Shown: positions 23,750 through 32,522 of the stretch, piece after piece
How the letters are laid out: each line of letters begins with the position of its first letter
How positions within the stretch are numbered: position 1 is the stretch's first letter
DNA from: an uncultured Bacteroidales bacterium
Lineage (GTDB): Bacteria; Bacteroidota; Bacteroidia; Bacteroidales; Muribaculaceae
Length of the DNA: 64,000 nucleotides
NCBI GenBank assembly: GCA_902776435.1
Contig: CACYQB010000011.1
Location: forward strand, 124,001 to 188,000
Reading direction: 5' to 3'
Translations under genes and position numbers: made by a program
Notes under the pieces: model-generated
The model's input: only the letters and a program-made list of their open reading frames with translations
The model's database searches: none
Told to the model about the DNA's origin: nothing

Positions 23750-23826
23750 TTACGTGAGTTTGATGAAAATAAACTGTTGACGCTCAGCTCCCCCTCTTGG
23801 ATAAGAGGGGGCGGGGGGGCGTCGAT
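23750..23826. repeat. CTCCCCCTCTTGGATAAGAGGGGG repeat unit
   Basis: A unit of about 75 bp that starts ACGTGAGTTTGATGAAAATA, contains the hairpin CCCCCTCTT-ggat-AAGAGGGGG (core 23788-23811) and ends GGGGGGGCGTCGAT. Further copies have cores at 33163-33186, 36222-36245 and, inverted, 53977-54000; a rearranged one is at 60076-60123. Confidence 0.85.
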
Positions 23827-23871
23827 GATACCAAAGTCAAGCTGGCCGAAGACGAACAGGTCGAAAACGAA

Positions 23872-24169
23872 CAGGTCGAAGACCTGAACAAGGCCAGCGG
23901 CCTTGACTTGAGTTAACACCATGGCGCGAGGGCCGTAGGTCCTCGTGGCTTGGTGACAGGCGCGTGAGCCGTAGGTCCTCGTGGCTTGGTGACAGGCGCG
24001 TGGGCATGATCGGGCCCCGTAGGGGGCCACTAAGGTCGGCAGGGAGTGGCCCTCTCTCGAGGCCCATTTTTCACGTCGGCCGCTCTCCCCAGGCCACACA
24101 GACCTTCGGCCTGTGCGCCCTGGGGCTACGACTAGTCAAGGCCGCTGGCCTTGTGCAGACCTTCGGCCT
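23872..24169. repeat. Composite covarying-hairpin element, copy B
   Basis: A 298 bp relative of the element at 12588-12862. The outer arms (23872-23909 and 24131-24169) again carry AGGTCGAAGACCT and CAAGGCC-nnn-GGCCTTG palindromes. The right inner hairpin is CCCCAGG..CACAG-accttcggc-CTGTG..CCTGGGG. The left inner hairpin keeps the loop gccgtaggt but has different, still paired stems (CGAGG/CCTCG, CACCA/TGGTG) and is tandemly duplicated as 36-bp units (23923-23958, 23959-23994). The central GGGCCCC/GGGGGCC and GGCCCTCTCTCGAGGCC hairpins are kept. Three further CGGCGTCCTCATGC-type repeats follow to about 24250. Confidence 0.8.
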
Positions 24170-24347
24170 GCTCGCCATCCGACGTCCTCATGCCCGCCTA
24201 CCGCCCGGCGTCCTCATGCAAGACCGCCACCCGGCGTCCTCATGCCTACCACCCAACCGCCTTCGGTCTGCCCGCCCGATTTTCGACTGCTTACTCACTT
24301 GCAATACTGGCGTGTTTTCGATGCATTTCTTTAAAATATTCTGTTCT

Positions 24348-24382
24348 TTTGTTGCTTTTTTGTTTTATTTATTATATTTTTG
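24348..24382 (+). promoter_or_regulatory. Promoter of the second modular dockerin gene
   Basis: TTTG (24348-24351), 23 nt, TATTTTTG (24375-24382): the same boxes and spacing as in front of the paralogue at 19553. Confidence 0.65.
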
Positions 24383-24503
24383 CAGGGAATTGATATCTTT
24401 TTGTGTCTCTTTACCCTACCGTTTTCACTTAAGATGTAATCAGACAGTGACTTAACTTTATTTCTCTATAACTAAATTATTAACTTTTAAAACCATTAGG
24501 CTT

Positions 24504-27443
24504 ATGAAGAAATTTCTATTCCTACTGTTAGGCCTCACCATTGCGGTGGGGGCCTCGGCCGACGTGGACCCCTGGCTTGCACAACACAGCGCCATGAGTC
24601 AGGCCAGAGCCGAACGTGTGACACACAAGCAGTTTGTCAAGCGCCAAAAGGCTCACGACTTGTCACAGTCCACTGCCGTTAAGGGCAAGCGCATGAACAA
24701 CCTGAGGGAGGGCGACCCCGTTGCCATCACCGAGCAGCCCGAGGGCACGCTGGTGACCTACAAGCGCTCCGGCTGGTATTGTAATAATATCGACATGGTG
24801 GCCATGCCACAGATGGGTTATGTCAGCATGGTCTATGACCCGGACGGAACCACAGTTTATATTCAAGACCTCGTGTTCGGAGCTCAGTATAAAACCTGGG
24901 TGAGGGGCACCATTGCCGATGGAAAACTCACTGTCCCGATGGGCCAGTACGTTTACACTAACTACTATAATGGCCAGTATAGGTATGGTTCTTATCTGGC
25001 TTGGAGTTATGTTGTCCAGGAATCTTACGAGGATGAAAACTATCCCCAAAGCTACGAAGACTCCACGGTGACCGAAGTTACCTACACCATCGATGGTGAC
25101 AACTTCATCATGGACAATTCCGTCGGCACAGCCAACACCATCGGCTCCAGAGGCCTTAGCGTAGCTTGGGATGATGCTGACTGGAGCTGGGGCACAGAGT
25201 GGAACACCACGTTCACTCGTGCCGAACTCCCCACAGTCATCGAGAATCAACCCCAGGGCACTCCCATGACCTACAAGCGTAACGTTCAATGCGTCAATTA
25301 CTCTCAAAATTCCTCACTGATAGGAGAGGTAAACTTCAATGTTGTCTATGACCCCGATGGCCAGACGGTCTATATCAAGGATCCTGTCAGCTTGTTTGAT
25401 ATTGGCTCATGGGTAGAGGGTACTGTCAATGGCAACAAAATCACCGTGCAGCTTGGACAGTATCTCTACTATGATGGTGATGAAAACGTGATACTTGTTT
25501 GGGGCACCAATACCATTGGCCCGAAAAACCAATTATTCACTATCGACCCATCGGTGACCGAGGTGACTTTCACCATCGGCGATGACGGCTATGTCACGAT
25601 GGACAACTCCAGCGCTGGCCTTCTGGGTGACGGAGCAACAGGACTCGCAGCCATCCTTGATAACGGAAACGAGGCCTATGCCATGATCTGGAACAAGCCT
25701 AAATATACCACACCCATCTATGACCGACCCGACGGCACACTGGTGACCTACAATCGTGGTGGCAGTTATTTTGGCAATAATGGTGAGATCTACCCCCAAG
25801 GTGGTCAAGTGAATGTTGTCTATGCTCCTGACGGCAAGACGGTATATATCCAGGACATCCTCTGCGGCACCCCCTTCCAAACATGGGTGGAAGGCACCAT
25901 CGAGGATAACAAGATCCATGTGCCCATGGGACAGTTCATCTTCTGGCAAGAAGAATTCCGCGACAGTTATGGCTATTTTCTGTCATGGGCTCAGATCTAT
26001 TATGACCAGAACGATGAAATGTACAAGTGCCATTACGACCCATCGGCTACCGAGGCGACTTTCACTATCAACGGCGATGTCATCACGATGGACAACTCAT
26101 CCCTCGGTCCCAATAACGAGGCCGAAGGTGCGGTTGGCCTCTGTGCTGTTATCAACTTCGATACCAGCTGGATTGCCCAGTGTGACGTGATGACCGAGTT
26201 CAGCGACCCTGCAGTCGGGCCCACATACATCGAAAATCAGCCCGAGGGAGAACTGGTGACTTACAACCGTAGCGGATACGGTCTCGACTCTTACGGCAGG
26301 CCCACTGCCATTCATGCCGAGGTGAACATCGTCTATGCTGATGACGGGCAGACCGTTTACATCCAGGATCCCGTCTATGGTCCCAGGTTCAATACCTGGG
26401 TAAAAGGCACCATCTCTGACGGCAAGATCCATGTACCACTGAACCAGTATGTCAATCTCCAGTATGGCGTATACCTGGCTTGGGGCACATGCACGGCCAC
26501 AGCCACCGTTGACCCGGACGACGCCCCCTTCGTGTTCACGCCCGATGCCGATGCCACCGAGTTCACTTACACCATCAGCGGCAACAGGATCATCATGGAC
26601 AACACCACCGCCGGCGACAATGGCAATGGCGCTGTGGGACTCGCCATCCTGCAGGATAATGGTGATACCTACTTCATGATGGAGTTCAACTCAGTCTTCA
26701 ACCGCATAGTGGAGCTTACAATCATCGACGAGCAGCCCGAGGGCGAACTGGTGACCTACAACCGCAGCGGTTATTATAGCGACTGGTCTGGTGAGACGAT
26801 CGAACAATCAGGAACCGTCAATCTCGTCTATGCCCCTGACGGCAACACGGTTTACATCCAGGATATCATCTATCATGGCCCCGGAACTTGGGTGATGGGT
26901 ACCATTGAGGGCAACAAAATCCACGTGCCCCTGGGACAGGCTATCGCCTCTCTCTACGTTGGGCCTCCCACAAAATTCAAAGCCAGGAGAGGCAACAGGG
27001 ACATCGAGTACATCGTGTTGGGTGCAGGCCTGGTTGTGCCTGACCCAGATTATGAAGGGACGTACATGCTCGATGTCGACCCCAGCCTGGCCGAGATTAC
27101 CTTCACCATCAGCGGCAATGTCATCAGCCTGGATAACACCTGCTTCGGTCCCAACGACAGCATCAACGGTGCTATGGTTATCGCAGCTGTTTATCAATAC
27201 GAGCCTCAATACTTCGAACAGTGTGACCTGCTGACCGTGTTCAGCGCTGACAATCCCGACGTGACTCCGGGTGATGTCAACGGTGACAATGAGGTGAAAA
27301 TTAACGACGTGACGGCACTCATCGACTTGCTCCTGAGCGGCGACGATATCTCCGCCTCCATCGCTACCGACGTGAATGGTGACGGCCGTGTAACCATCGC
27401 CGACGTCACCGCCCTCATCGACCTGCTCCTGAGCGGAAACTAA
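24504..27443 (+). CDS. Giant secreted modular repeat protein with C-terminal dockerin (modules B-C-D-A-E)
   Basis: A protein of 979 residues and a paralogue of the preceding gene: same signal peptide (FLFLLLGLTIAVGASA), same module family and near-identical dockerin. Five modules start at nt 24716, 25227, 25710, 26218 and 26716. By sequence they correspond to B, C, D, A and E of the other protein: for example the fourth, with SYGRPTAIHAEVNIVY and WGTCTATATVDPDD, matches the first module there. Module F and the extra C-terminal domain are absent. The dockerin (last 62 residues) would bind a cohesin if one exists. Function unknown; probably a calcium-dependent surface or extracellular protein. 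Own promoter and terminator. Confidence 0.85.
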   Translation: MKKFLFLLLGLTIAVGASADVDPWLAQHSAMSQARAERVTHKQFVKRQKAHDLSQSTAVKGKRMNNLREGDPVAITEQPEGTLVTYKRSGWYCNNIDMVAMPQMGYVSMVYDPDGTTVYIQDLVFGAQYKTWVRGTIADGKLTVPMGQYVYTNYYNGQYRYGSYLAWSYVVQESYEDENYPQSYEDSTVTEVTYTIDGDNFIMDNSVGTANTIGSRGLSVAWDDADWSWGTEWNTTFTRAELPTVIENQPQGTPMTYKRNVQCVNYSQNSSLIGEVNFNVVYDPDGQTVYIKDPVSLFDIGSWVEGTVNGNKITVQLGQYLYYDGDENVILVWGTNTIGPKNQLFTIDPSVTEVTFTIGDDGYVTMDNSSAGLLGDGATGLAAILDNGNEAYAMIWNKPKYTTPIYDRPDGTLVTYNRGGSYFGNNGEIYPQGGQVNVVYAPDGKTVYIQDILCGTPFQTWVEGTIEDNKIHVPMGQFIFWQEEFRDSYGYFLSWAQIYYDQNDEMYKCHYDPSATEATFTINGDVITMDNSSLGPNNEAEGAVGLCAVINFDTSWIAQCDVMTEFSDPAVGPTYIENQPEGELVTYNRSGYGLDSYGRPTAIHAEVNIVYADDGQTVYIQDPVYGPRFNTWVKGTISDGKIHVPLNQYVNLQYGVYLAWGTCTATATVDPDDAPFVFTPDADATEFTYTISGNRIIMDNTTAGDNGNGAVGLAILQDNGDTYFMMEFNSVFNRIVELTIIDEQPEGELVTYNRSGYYSDWSGETIEQSGTVNLVYAPDGNTVYIQDIIYHGPGTWVMGTIEGNKIHVPLGQAIASLYVGPPTKFKARRGNRDIEYIVLGAGLVVPDPDYEGTYMLDVDPSLAEITFTISGNVISLDNTCFGPNDSINGAMVIAAVYQYEPQYFEQCDLLTVFSADNPDVTPGDVNGDNEVKINDVTALIDLLLSGDDISASIATDVNGDGRVTIADVTALIDLLLSGN

Positions 27444-27467
27444 ACCGCCAGAACATAAACCCCAACT

Positions 27468-27505
27468 AAAAAGAGCCGTGCACGAGGGGTGCACGGTTCT
27501 TTTTT
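27468..27505 (+). terminator. Terminator of the second modular dockerin gene
   Basis: AGAGCCGTGCAC, loop GAGGG, GTGCACGGTTCT, T run. Same stem as 23604-23641. Confidence 0.88.
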
Positions 27506-27524
27506 CATCCCCTCTGGTTTTTCA

Positions 27525-27921
27525 TCGGCCTGACGGCCGAGAAATCAAACAAAGTTTAATTCCAATGGTGTCCGTTAAAGACGAGCAACAGCGGCCATTA
27601 AGGCCGCTTCAAGGGGACGGTTCGGTTTGTAACAAAAGATCAATCTTTTGTTGCTAACGGAGGAACTTCATGATTGACAGGATTTTGGAGGATGTTGAAA
27701 ATCTTTACCGGACAATAGAAATTTTATTCTAATTTTCACTTGTGTCCCGTTAAAATAAGGGAATAATAAAGATGTGCCTTTGAACCCTGCGGGGCTAATG
27801 CGAATTCCACGAATTTAACTAATTTGAATTCTGTTTAATTTCTCGCGCGAAGCGAGATTTATAAAGGGGTAGGCAATGAGCGCGATTTATAAAGGGGACG
27901 GCTGTGAGGGGGCCAAACGGG
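27525..27921. repeat. Repeat-filled gap after the second dockerin gene
   Basis: The 546 bp gap 27444-27989 has no supportable gene. It holds the palindrome TCGGCCTGACGGCCGA (27525-27540), a degenerate GGGACGGTTC unit with hairpin AACAAAAGATCAATCTTTTGTT (about 27600-27650), and TTTCTCGCGCGAAGCGAG (about 27838-27856), which resembles TTCTCGCGCGAAGCGCG near 33447. Confidence 0.7.
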
Positions 27922-27959
27922 AAAGAGGGCGGGTCCCGAGTTGAGACCTGCCCTCTTTT
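27922..27959 (-). terminator. Probable terminator of the LRR/dockerin/FGE gene
   Basis: Arms AAAGAGGGCGGGTC and GACCTGCCCTCTTT with one G-T pair, 30 nt beyond the stop at 27990. The T tract is short on the minus strand and longer on the plus strand. Confidence 0.6.
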
Positions 27960-27989
27960 GTTTATCAGTCAGCGAGGCTGACTGGTGGC

Positions 27990-30900
27990 TTACTTGCTGG
28001 CCGGTTGGATGGATAGACGCAGACCGGAATCCTCAGCGGCGATGCCTGGGTCATCCTGGGTGCGGCCACCGCATTTGAGCCAGTTGTTGGTGAGGCCGCG
28101 GACATAGGCCGAGCCACGGCACACCCTGGTAGTGCCGGTATCGGGACCCTGAGGATCGACCTGAGCCGCGCTGGTGTAAGCGCCCCAGTAGTCCTGGCAC
28201 CACTCAAACACGTTACCGCTCATGTCATACAGGCCCAACTCATTGGCCTGCTTAGTGGCTACGGGATGGGTGGTGTTGCCCGAATTAGACACATACCATG
28301 CCACCAGGTTCACGTTGTTACTGCCAGCATAGACATATCCCTGGCTCTTGTTGCCGCCACGGGCAGCAAATTCCCACTGAGCCTCGGTGGGCAGGCTGAA
28401 GTTCTCCTCAAACATTGCGTTCAACTCGTTGACAAACGCTAAGCAAGAGTACCAGCTCACATTCTCCACAGGAAGGTCACCATTACCCGTATGGCCGCTC
28501 GGATTGTTGCCCATTACATGCGTCCACAGCGTCTGGGTCACCTCGGTCTCGCCGATGTGATAGTCCGACAAGGTCACCTGATGAATCGGAGTGGCATTGA
28601 CATCGCCCTCCAGGCCCATCATGAACGTGCCGCCGTCCACCTTGATCATATTGAAGCCATAACGATTGATGAGGAACTCACGACGCGCGGGACCGCTGGC
28701 CACAGAGCCGCCATCGGCGCCGCTCAGCAACTGGTCGATCAAGGCCGTCACGTCGCTGATGGTGACATGGGTATCGCCATTCACGTCGGCTGCAGGATTA
28801 TCGATCTCGCCGCCGCTCAGCAGCAGGTCGATCAGGGCCGTCACATCGCTGATGGTGACGTTGCTGTCGCCATTCACGTCGCCCACGGCCACCGGCTCGA
28901 CGTCTCGCTTGCTGACGATGTGGGCAAACTGGCTCCACTTGTTATGGTCGCAGTAAGCCTCGTGTGAGGCGTAGGGAACCCTCAGTGCAGCATTCCGGTA
29001 AACATCGGTATCAAAGGTGATATAGTCGCCTTGATCAGCGAGTGTCGGGGGCACCTCGGCCAGGCAGACCACCTCGGTAATATCAGGGCAATAGTAGAAG
29101 CAGGTCGAGCCGATAGAGGTCACACTCTTGCCGATCACCACCTTCTGCAGCGAAGAGCAGTTGCGGAAGCCCATCGAGCCTATCGTCGTCACCCCATCAG
29201 GGATGACCACTTCGGTAAGGCCCATGCACAGCCAGAAGGCGTGGTCCTTGATTTCCGTCACCGAGAAGGGGATGTCCACCTCGGTCAGTTCCACACAATA
29301 GTGGAAAGCATAAGAGCCAATCGTCTCGATAGTGACGGGCAGCGTGATCTTAGTCATGGCCTTGCACAACTTGAACGCATTGTTGCCAATGGCATTGACG
29401 GTATAGGTCCTGCCGCCATAGGTCACGAAGCTGGGGACGATAACTTCACCCTCGTAACTGTCGCTGTAGTTGCCGTAGTAATCGGTCTCACTGGTCACCT
29501 CGACAGTGCCGTTGCTGGTGATGTTATAATAGACGCCGTCTTTCTCAAAGTCGTAGTTTATCTGTCCGTAGTGGGTGAAATTACTCCAATAGGCGGCTGC
29601 CTGGTAGGCTGGCTTGCACGATTTGGGCACAATGACCACCACATTGCTGTAATGGCTCTGATCAAACGTGTCGTTCATAATCGTTGGCGGCGTGGTGGCA
29701 CCGATGACGATTTTTTCCAGAGCAGGCGTGTCATAGAACACAACGTCACCCATGAATCTGAGGCAGCTGCCCAGGGTCACTTTTCTCAGATTGTGACACA
29801 TCCTGAATGCCCCCTCAGCAATCTGCGCGACAGCGTCAGGCACAACGATGGAGGAGATAGCACACTCCCTGAAGGCATTGTAATCAATGGAGGTGATCGA
29901 GTTGGGAAGTGTCACACTCCACAGGTTGTGGCACACAGCAAAGGCATTATTGCGGACCGTCGTCACGTCATAGGTAACGCCCTCATATTCCACTGTGGCA
30001 GGCACATTGACGTCCCCACTATAAGAGCCATAGCTCACGTCCTTGCTAGCCACACCCACATTATTCTCACCGATCTTCTTGTAATAGATGCCATCGACCA
30101 TAAAGTCACAATCCGTTATGTCCCTGTCCTGGAACAGCTTCCAGACGGGGGCCGCGGCATAGAGTGACTCCGATTCTTGAGGCACCAAGAGCATGGCATT
30201 GGCATAAGTGGCCTGGGAAAAGTCATTCTCAGCCATCTGCGGCGGGGTCTTGGCAAAGCAAGTCACATATTGCACATTGTCACAATTGTTAAACACGTTG
30301 AACTGATTGGTAAAGGAACAATTCTCACCGATAATCACATGTATCAGATTAGTGCAGCCATAAAAAGCCAGGCCTTTTACTAGCGTCACCGAATTGGGAA
30401 TATCAACCTTGGTCAACGAGGTACACCCCATGAAGGCGGCAGGACCTATCTGTTCAAGACTGGATCGCGGGAACTCAATAGAGGTCAAGCCAGTACAATA
30501 AGAGAAAGCATCCTCCCTGATGCCGGTTACCGAGTAGGTAACCCCTTCTTTAGTGACTTGATCGGGAATCCCCACATCGCCAGAGTAGCAGTTGTAATTC
30601 TTGTCCCTATAGCTCACACTCGCCGTGTTGCTGCCCGTGCGGATATAGTACAGGCCATTCACCTCGAAGTCATAGTCCGCAGCCTGGATGTTAGTGAAAT
30701 TACTCCAGTAGTCGGCATTACGATAAGCACTCAGCGACATGTAGGGAACGGTCAGCGTGGCCGAGGCATACTGGTCGGACAGCGTGGCCGCCATGATTGC
30801 TGGTGGCGTATAGGCCCTGCAACGGATGTTTGTCAGCGACGTGCAGCCGGTGAAAACAGAGTTGCCCATCTCGGTGAGGCCAGAACCCAAGTCCACCGAC

Positions 30901-31421
30901 GCCAGGCTTGTACAGCCCTGGAACGCCCACGAGGCGACATACCACACATTGTCAGGAATCCTGACACTGGTCAGCGACGTGCAGTTATAGAAGGCATAAG
31001 TACCAATATACTGAAGCGTCACGGGCAAATTGATGACCGTCAAGTTTGAACAATTGCGAAAAGCGTGCGAATCAATATTCGTCACGACATAGGTCACATC
31101 GTCATGGGTGACAGTTTCAGGAATGGTGACAACGCCACTGTGAGCGCCGTATGTTTCATAAGTCACAGCCACCGTATGTTCAGCGGCATTCATGATCCTG
31201 TAAGGGATATTGTCCTCGATAAAGTCGTAATTCAGAGTCTGGATATTGCTGAACTGATTCCAAACGGAGTTGGCCTGGTAGGTTACCTCAACTTCTGTCG
31301 AACCGTCGCTGGTCCTGTCATAGTAAATGCCATTCACTTGGAAATCATAGGCTCCGGCATTCACGGCACACACCAGGCACACCAACAGCGCGCACCATCT
31401 GATTAGTAGTAGTTTCCTCAT
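27990..31421 (-). CDS. Secreted BspA-like leucine-rich repeat protein with dockerin and FGE-fold domain
   Basis: A protein of 1143 residues with a signal peptide (MRKLLLIRWCALLVCLVCAVNAGA). Residues about 25-835 are BspA-type LRR_5 repeats in four blocks, each beginning YDF-V-G-YY and carrying motifs such as AFRNCSNLTVINLP and IGNNAFKLCKAMTKITLP. A two-repeat dockerin follows (about 839-902). The C-terminus (about 915-1143) is a formylglycine-generating-enzyme fold (VDGGTFMMG, EVTQTLWTHVMGNNPS, LPTEAQWEFAARGG, DMSGNVFEWCQDY), but the two catalytic cysteines of true FGE are missing after RVCRGSAY. It is probably an extracellular binding or adhesion protein. The start at 31421 is set by the signal peptide and by the promoter at 31461-31491. 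Confidence 0.88.
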   Translation of the reverse strand: MRKLLLIRWCALLVCLVCAVNAGAYDFQVNGIYYDRTSDGSTEVEVTYQANSVWNQFSNIQTLNYDFIEDNIPYRIMNAAEHTVAVTYETYGAHSGVVTIPETVTHDDVTYVVTNIDSHAFRNCSNLTVINLPVTLQYIGTYAFYNCTSLTSVRIPDNVWYVASWAFQGCTSLASVDLGSGLTEMGNSVFTGCTSLTNIRCRAYTPPAIMAATLSDQYASATLTVPYMSLSAYRNADYWSNFTNIQAADYDFEVNGLYYIRTGSNTASVSYRDKNYNCYSGDVGIPDQVTKEGVTYSVTGIREDAFSYCTGLTSIEFPRSSLEQIGPAAFMGCTSLTKVDIPNSVTLVKGLAFYGCTNLIHVIIGENCSFTNQFNVFNNCDNVQYVTCFAKTPPQMAENDFSQATYANAMLLVPQESESLYAAAPVWKLFQDRDITDCDFMVDGIYYKKIGENNVGVASKDVSYGSYSGDVNVPATVEYEGVTYDVTTVRNNAFAVCHNLWSVTLPNSITSIDYNAFRECAISSIVVPDAVAQIAEGAFRMCHNLRKVTLGSCLRFMGDVVFYDTPALEKIVIGATTPPTIMNDTFDQSHYSNVVVIVPKSCKPAYQAAAYWSNFTHYGQINYDFEKDGVYYNITSNGTVEVTSETDYYGNYSDSYEGEVIVPSFVTYGGRTYTVNAIGNNAFKLCKAMTKITLPVTIETIGSYAFHYCVELTEVDIPFSVTEIKDHAFWLCMGLTEVVIPDGVTTIGSMGFRNCSSLQKVVIGKSVTSIGSTCFYYCPDITEVVCLAEVPPTLADQGDYITFDTDVYRNAALRVPYASHEAYCDHNKWSQFAHIVSKRDVEPVAVGDVNGDSNVTISDVTALIDLLLSGGEIDNPAADVNGDTHVTISDVTALIDQLLSGADGGSVASGPARREFLINRYGFNMIKVDGGTFMMGLEGDVNATPIHQVTLSDYHIGETEVTQTLWTHVMGNNPSGHTGNGDLPVENVSWYSCLAFVNELNAMFEENFSLPTEAQWEFAARGGNKSQGYVYAGSNNVNLVAWYVSNSGNTTHPVATKQANELGLYDMSGNVFEWCQDYWGAYTSAAQVDPQGPDTGTTRVCRGSAYVRGLTNNWLKCGGRTQDDPGIAAEDSGLRLSIQPASK

Positions 31422-31460
31422 AATAATATCAGTTTTAAAGTTAATAATCATTCTCACCTG

Positions 31461-31491
31461 CAAATATACAATTTTCAACCAAAAAAACAAA
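31461..31491 (-). promoter_or_regulatory. -33/-7 promoter of the LRR/dockerin/FGE gene
   Basis: On the minus strand TTTG (31491-31488), 19 nt, TATATTTG (31468-31461), a full consensus match, about 35 nt upstream of the start codon. Confidence 0.8.
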
Positions 31492-31511
31492 AAACAACCA
31501 TTCTTTTTACC

Positions 31512-31540
31512 GTGACAAAAGGGACGGTTCTTTTTGTCAC
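31512..31540. repeat. GGGACGGTTC palindromic repeat
   Basis: GTGACAAAA-GGGACGGTTC-TTTTTGTCAC; the second clear copy of the repeat at 1469-1498. Confidence 0.75.
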
Positions 31541-31653
31541 ACCATATTACCAAAAATAAAAAATTTGTCGCAAAGTTGTTATTGTTGTTTGAAAAGGAGG
31601 TGAAGGTGTGGGGGCTTTGCTTTTTGACATGGTGGAGGGAGGGGGGCGAGATG

Positions 31654-31661
31654 TACCTTTG
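31654..31661 (+). promoter_or_regulatory. Putative -7 box (TACCTTTG) for the DUF7833-like gene
   Basis: TACCTTTG, about 45 nt upstream of the chosen ATG at 31707. The nearest TTTG (31623-31626) is 27 nt away, too far for the consensus. A strong AAGGAGG (31594-31600) lies 7 nt before an in-frame GTG at 31608, leaving a longer start possible. Confidence 0.5.
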
Positions 31662-31706
31662 CGGCAGATAAAAACTCAAAAACCAAACCAAAACCAAAGT
31701 GAAACC

Positions 31707-32522
31707 ATGAATACTACACTCAACATCAGTATTGACACCGCCCAAGTGGCGCTGGTGGTCTCCTCGCTCAAGGATGACGAGCTGGCTCTGCTGATGCGCG
31801 CACTGGCGGCATGCACCCGTGGAGAGGACGTTGAGCCCTTTCTCAACACGTCGGGGCTGGTCATCGCCTACGGCCTGCTCAGTCCGCCCATTGCCCAGAG
31901 CGTGCAGCGCGTCACCACCCTGCGTGCCAACGGCGCCAAAGGTGGCCGCCCTCGCAAACAGCCCAAGCCCGCTGGTTCGGACTTGGTTTCTACAAAAAAA
32001 AGCAAAAAAGAAGAACTTTCCCCCACACCCCCTATAGAAGAAAAAATTAAAAAAAATAATAATATAACTCTCTCACCGTGCGCGTGTGAGGGTGATGGGG
32101 AAATAAACCCTCCTGCTTGCGCTGCCCCGCTGGCACAGGTGGCGGTGCTCGAGTGGGAGGAGCTGCAGGAGCGGATGCTGCAGGAGCTGCCGTGGCTCGA
32201 CGAGTTGTGCATGAGCCGCGGCATCAGCCGGGGGGAGATGACGACCTATGTCCAGGACTTCATCACCTACCTGAGAGAACGGGACCTGCGTGAGACGCTA
32301 CAACACGCCAAGTCCCACTTTGTGAACCAGTTACCATATATCATCAAAATCTATAAAACCCAACACAACCATGAAAAACTACACAGTAAAAACCGTCAGG
32401 AGTTTCCTGCCGACCCGGTCGCTCGCCGTGAATCTGAGCGAGAATCCCGCCGCCAAGAAGTGTGTCTTGCTATCGCGGAACTTAGAGCAAAAAGTCAACG
32501 CCCTGTTGCAGTGCCATTCTAG
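31707..32522 (+). CDS. Hypothetical protein, DUF7833-like C-terminal part
   Basis: A protein of 271 residues without signal peptide. The N-terminal half (DTAQVALVVSSLKDDELALLMRAL; IAQSVQRVTTLRANGAKGGRPRKQ) is followed by a lysine- and asparagine-rich linker encoded by AT-rich DNA (about 31990-32070). The C-terminal part (EELPWLDELCMSRGISRGEMTTYVQDFITYLRE-type, ending in HAKSHFVNQLPYII) resembles the DUF7833 domain found in Bacteroidales mobile and phage-like regions; I make this match from memory. The last 50 codons overlap the next gene by 152 bp in another frame. Function unknown, possibly in replication or conjugation of an element. Confidence 0.65.
   Translation: MNTTLNISIDTAQVALVVSSLKDDELALLMRALAACTRGEDVEPFLNTSGLVIAYGLLSPPIAQSVQRVTTLRANGAKGGRPRKQPKPAGSDLVSTKKSKKEELSPTPPIEEKIKKNNNITLSPCACEGDGEINPPACAAPLAQVAVLEWEELQERMLQELPWLDELCMSRGISRGEMTTYVQDFITYLRERDLRETLQHAKSHFVNQLPYIIKIYKTQHNHEKLHSKNRQEFPADPVARRESERESRRQEVCLAIAELRAKSQRPVAVPF

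Noticed and set aside
31608-31706. GTG start at 31608 for the DUF7833-like gene, with a strong ribosome site.
   Set aside because: The extension is low-complexity and would place the TACCTTTG promoter box inside the gene. I kept the ATG at 31707, but the longer form cannot be excluded.
27990-31745. Start of the LRR/dockerin/FGE gene at 31745.
   Set aside because: It would add 108 residues before a clear signal peptide and cross the promoter at 31461-31491 and a palindromic repeat.
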